From: Eubacterium sp.
GTDB taxonomy: Bacteria > Bacillota > Clostridia > Lachnospirales > Lachnospiraceae
Assembly: GCA_017616955.1 (NCBI GenBank)
Contig: JAFZXD010000150.1
Location: 1 to 6,310, forward strand
Length of the DNA stretch: 6,310 nucleotides
Direction of reading: 5' to 3'
Shown: positions 4,848 to 6,310 of the stretch, piece after piece
Position numbering within the stretch: position 1 is the stretch's first letter
How the letters are laid out: the number at the start of each line of letters is the position of its first letter
Notes under the pieces: model-generated
The model's database searches: none
The model's input: the letters and a program-made list of their open reading frames with translations, nothing else
What the model was told of the DNA's origin: nothing
Translations under genes and position numbers: made by a program

Positions 4848-6310
4848 TTACAGGCTGTGTGCCTTGAGCCACTCAGCCGCCGCATTGTCTCCAACATATC
4901 TTGTTCCATCCGGATCAATGATAGTCGGTGTCTGCTGAATATTAAGCTCTCTTGCGATATCCATATTCTCTGAACAGTTTACTTCGTTGTACTCAACTTT
5001 AGATATCTTGAATCTCTGCTCAGCGCCCTTACACTTTGGACAATGATCCTTAACATACATTGTCGGAACATCTGAAGTTCTTACCGATGAAGATACGTCT
5101 TCCTTGGAAGCTGTCTCTGTCTTAGGAGCATTGTTCTTCTCGATGTCTGCGTCTGTATAATTTGGTGCTATGGTCTTAACAGGACCTGTATGTGTAAGTT
5201 TGCTTGCGCTTATCTTATAAACCTGACGATCCTTGTATTCCTGTGTCTTACCATCATTCCAGTTCTGGATTGGACGATAGTAACCTGTTATACGGCTGTA
5301 TACCTCTGTCTTCTCGCCACACTCAGGACACTCAAATACTTCGCCGGTGATATATCCATGATTCTTACATACTGAATATGTAGGTGACATTGTGTAATAT
5401 GGAAGTCTGTAATTCTCTGCGATCTTACGAACAAGATTTGCAGCAGCTTTCCAGTCAGGAAGCTTCTCACCGAGGAATGCATGGAATACAGTTCCTGATG
5501 TATAAAGTGTCTGAAGATTATCCTGAACATCAAGTGCTGTAAATATATCTTCTGTATATCCTACAGGAAGATGTGATGAGTTCGTGTAGTAAGGAACTCC
5601 GTTCATATTTGCTGTGATGATATCAGGGAACTGCTCCGTATCATGCTTAGCAAATCTGTATGTTGTAGACTCAGCAGGTGTTGCCTCAAGGTTGTAGAGG
5701 TCACCGTACTTCTCCTGATAATCACTGAGACGATCTCTCATATGATTCAGAACATCTATAGCAAACTTCTGTGTTGCTTCATGTGTAAGATCTTGTTTAA
5801 GCCATTTAGCATTAAGTCCAACTTCGTTCATTCCGATAAGACCAATAGTTGAGAAGTGGTTGTTAAATGTACCAAGATATCTCTTAGTATATGGATAGAG
5901 ACCAAGATCAAGAAGCTTTGTGATAACCTGTCTCTTAGTATGAAGTGATCTTGCAGAGATATCCATGAGATAATCAAGTCTCTCGTAGAAATCAGCTTCA
6001 TCCTTTGCAAGGTATGCAATACGAGGAAGGTTGATAGTAACAACTCCGACAGATCCTGTTGACTCACCGCTTCCGAAGTAACCACCTGACTTCTTACGAA
6101 GCTCACGAAGGTCAAGTCTGAGTCGGCAGCACATACTGCGGACATCACTTGGTTCCATATCTGAATTAATGTAATTTGAGAAGTATGGAGTACCATACTT
6201 AGCTGTCATCTCCAAGAGAAGCTTGTTGTTCTCTGTCTCGCTCCAGTCGAAATCCTTAGTAATAGAATATGTAGGGATAGGATACTGGAATCCACGTCCG
6301 TTGGCATCAC
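4848..6310 (-). CDS. nrdD: Anaerobic ribonucleoside-triphosphate reductase with fused redoxin domain, 5' part beyond window
   Basis: The C-terminal 486 residues of a class III ribonucleotide reductase, the oxygen-sensitive glycyl-radical enzyme that makes dNTPs from NTPs. The frame is open to the window edge (residue 1 is at 6308), so the TTG at 6215 is not a start. Key features: SMCCRLRLD (Cys60/61, probably including the thiyl-radical cysteine), GSVGVVTINLPRIAYL in the barrel, a zinc site from Cys314, His317, Cys327 and Cys330 (SVCKNHGY, CPECGEKTEVYSR), and RITGYYRP with Gly342 as the likely radical glycine. The usual family end, near QVYKISASKL, is followed by a linker rich in Lys, Glu, Ser and Thr (about 373-415), then a 70-residue glutaredoxin/NrdH-like domain with CPKC (423-426) and a TP cis-proline (460-461). 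That domain could reduce the catalytic cysteines. No nrdG activase gene follows; it may be upstream or elsewhere. The NrdD assignment is firm; the redoxin's role is inference. Confidence 0.95.
   Translation of the reverse strand, partial: DANGRGFQYPIPTYSITKDFDWSETENNKLLLEMTAKYGTPYFSNYINSDMEPSDVRSMCCRLRLDLRELRKKSGGYFGSGESTGSVGVVTINLPRIAYLAKDEADFYERLDYLMDISARSLHTKRQVITKLLDLGLYPYTKRYLGTFNNHFSTIGLIGMNEVGLNAKWLKQDLTHEATQKFAIDVLNHMRDRLSDYQEKYGDLYNLEATPAESTTYRFAKHDTEQFPDIITANMNGVPYYTNSSHLPVGYTEDIFTALDVQDNLQTLYTSGTVFHAFLGEKLPDWKAAANLVRKIAENYRLPYYTMSPTYSVCKNHGYITGEVFECPECGEKTEVYSRITGYYRPIQNWNDGKTQEYKDRQVYKISASKLTHTGPVKTIAPNYTDADIEKNNAPKTETASKEDVSSSVRTSDVPTMYVKDHCPKCKGAEQRFKISKVEYNEVNCSENMDIARELNIQQTPTIIDPDGTRYVGDNAAAEWLKAHSL
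4851..5063 (-). other. Glutaredoxin/NrdH-like domain at the NrdD C-terminus
   Basis: Within nrdD. The domain starts with the strand PTMYVKDHCPKCKGAEQRF, where CPKC (codons at 5031-5042) is the redox pair, continues through VEYNEVNCSENMDIARELNI (beta strand then helix) to QQTPTII, the cis-proline loop of the thioredoxin fold, and ends with RYVGDNAAAEWLKAHSL, a typical final helix. About 70 residues is the usual size of a glutaredoxin or NrdH. It is in frame with NrdD with no stop codon between. CPKC differs from the CPYC of classical glutaredoxins. Confidence 0.85.

Noticed and set aside
5828..6196. Minus-strand 122-codon frame within nrdD
   Set aside because: It is out of frame with a strongly conserved NrdD coding sequence on the same strand.
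6213..6215. TTG as a start codon for NrdD
   Set aside because: The reading frame continues upstream to the window edge with NrdD-like sequence (GFQYPIPTYSITKDFDW), so the gene simply enters from outside.

Overview
The window looks like a chromosomal segment of a low-GC anaerobic Firmicute, most likely a Clostridia of the Lachnospiraceae type. This is an inference from A/T-rich codon use, strong AGGAGG-type ribosome binding sites, an oxygen-sensitive class III ribonucleotide reductase, an L,D-transpeptidase carrying cell-wall-binding repeats, and a VTC/DUF4956/Cthe_2159-type surface cluster. No marker gene fixes the genus. All protein genes lie on the minus strand; the only plus-strand gene is a tRNA.

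In minus-strand transcription order (high to low coordinates): (1) 4848-6310 is the 3' two thirds of nrdD, with the zinc site and glycyl-radical motif, followed by a linker and a fused glutaredoxin/NrdH-like domain with a CPKC motif. (2) 4458-4847 has no gene. It holds a 24-bp hairpin just past nrdD, a roughly 187-nt structured element bounded by short inverted repeats, and a good sigma-A promoter for the next gene. (3) 3552-4457 encodes a TrxB-like flavoprotein with an intact CxxC but without the usual NADPH-phosphate-binding HRRxxxR motif. (4) 2406-3506 encodes a secreted L,D-transpeptidase with cell-wall-binding repeats, probably cotranscribed with the flavoprotein. (5) 2332-2363 is a bidirectional terminator shared with the convergent tRNA-Arg(CCU) at 2253-2326, which has its own near-consensus promoter. 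(6) 1-2113 is a tight three-gene operon: a VTC-type polyphosphate polymerase domain protein, a DUF4956 membrane protein (8-nt overlap), and a Cthe_2159-like carbohydrate-binding lipoprotein that runs off the window.

Two themes stand out. The first is a possible thiol-redox supply for anaerobic dNTP synthesis: a redoxin is covalently attached to NrdD, and the next gene encodes a thioredoxin-reductase-like flavoprotein whose electron donor may not be NADPH. The second is the VTC/DUF4956/surface-protein module, whose domains are recognisable but whose joint role is unclear. The region between nrdD and the flavoprotein gene carries the most unexplained structure.
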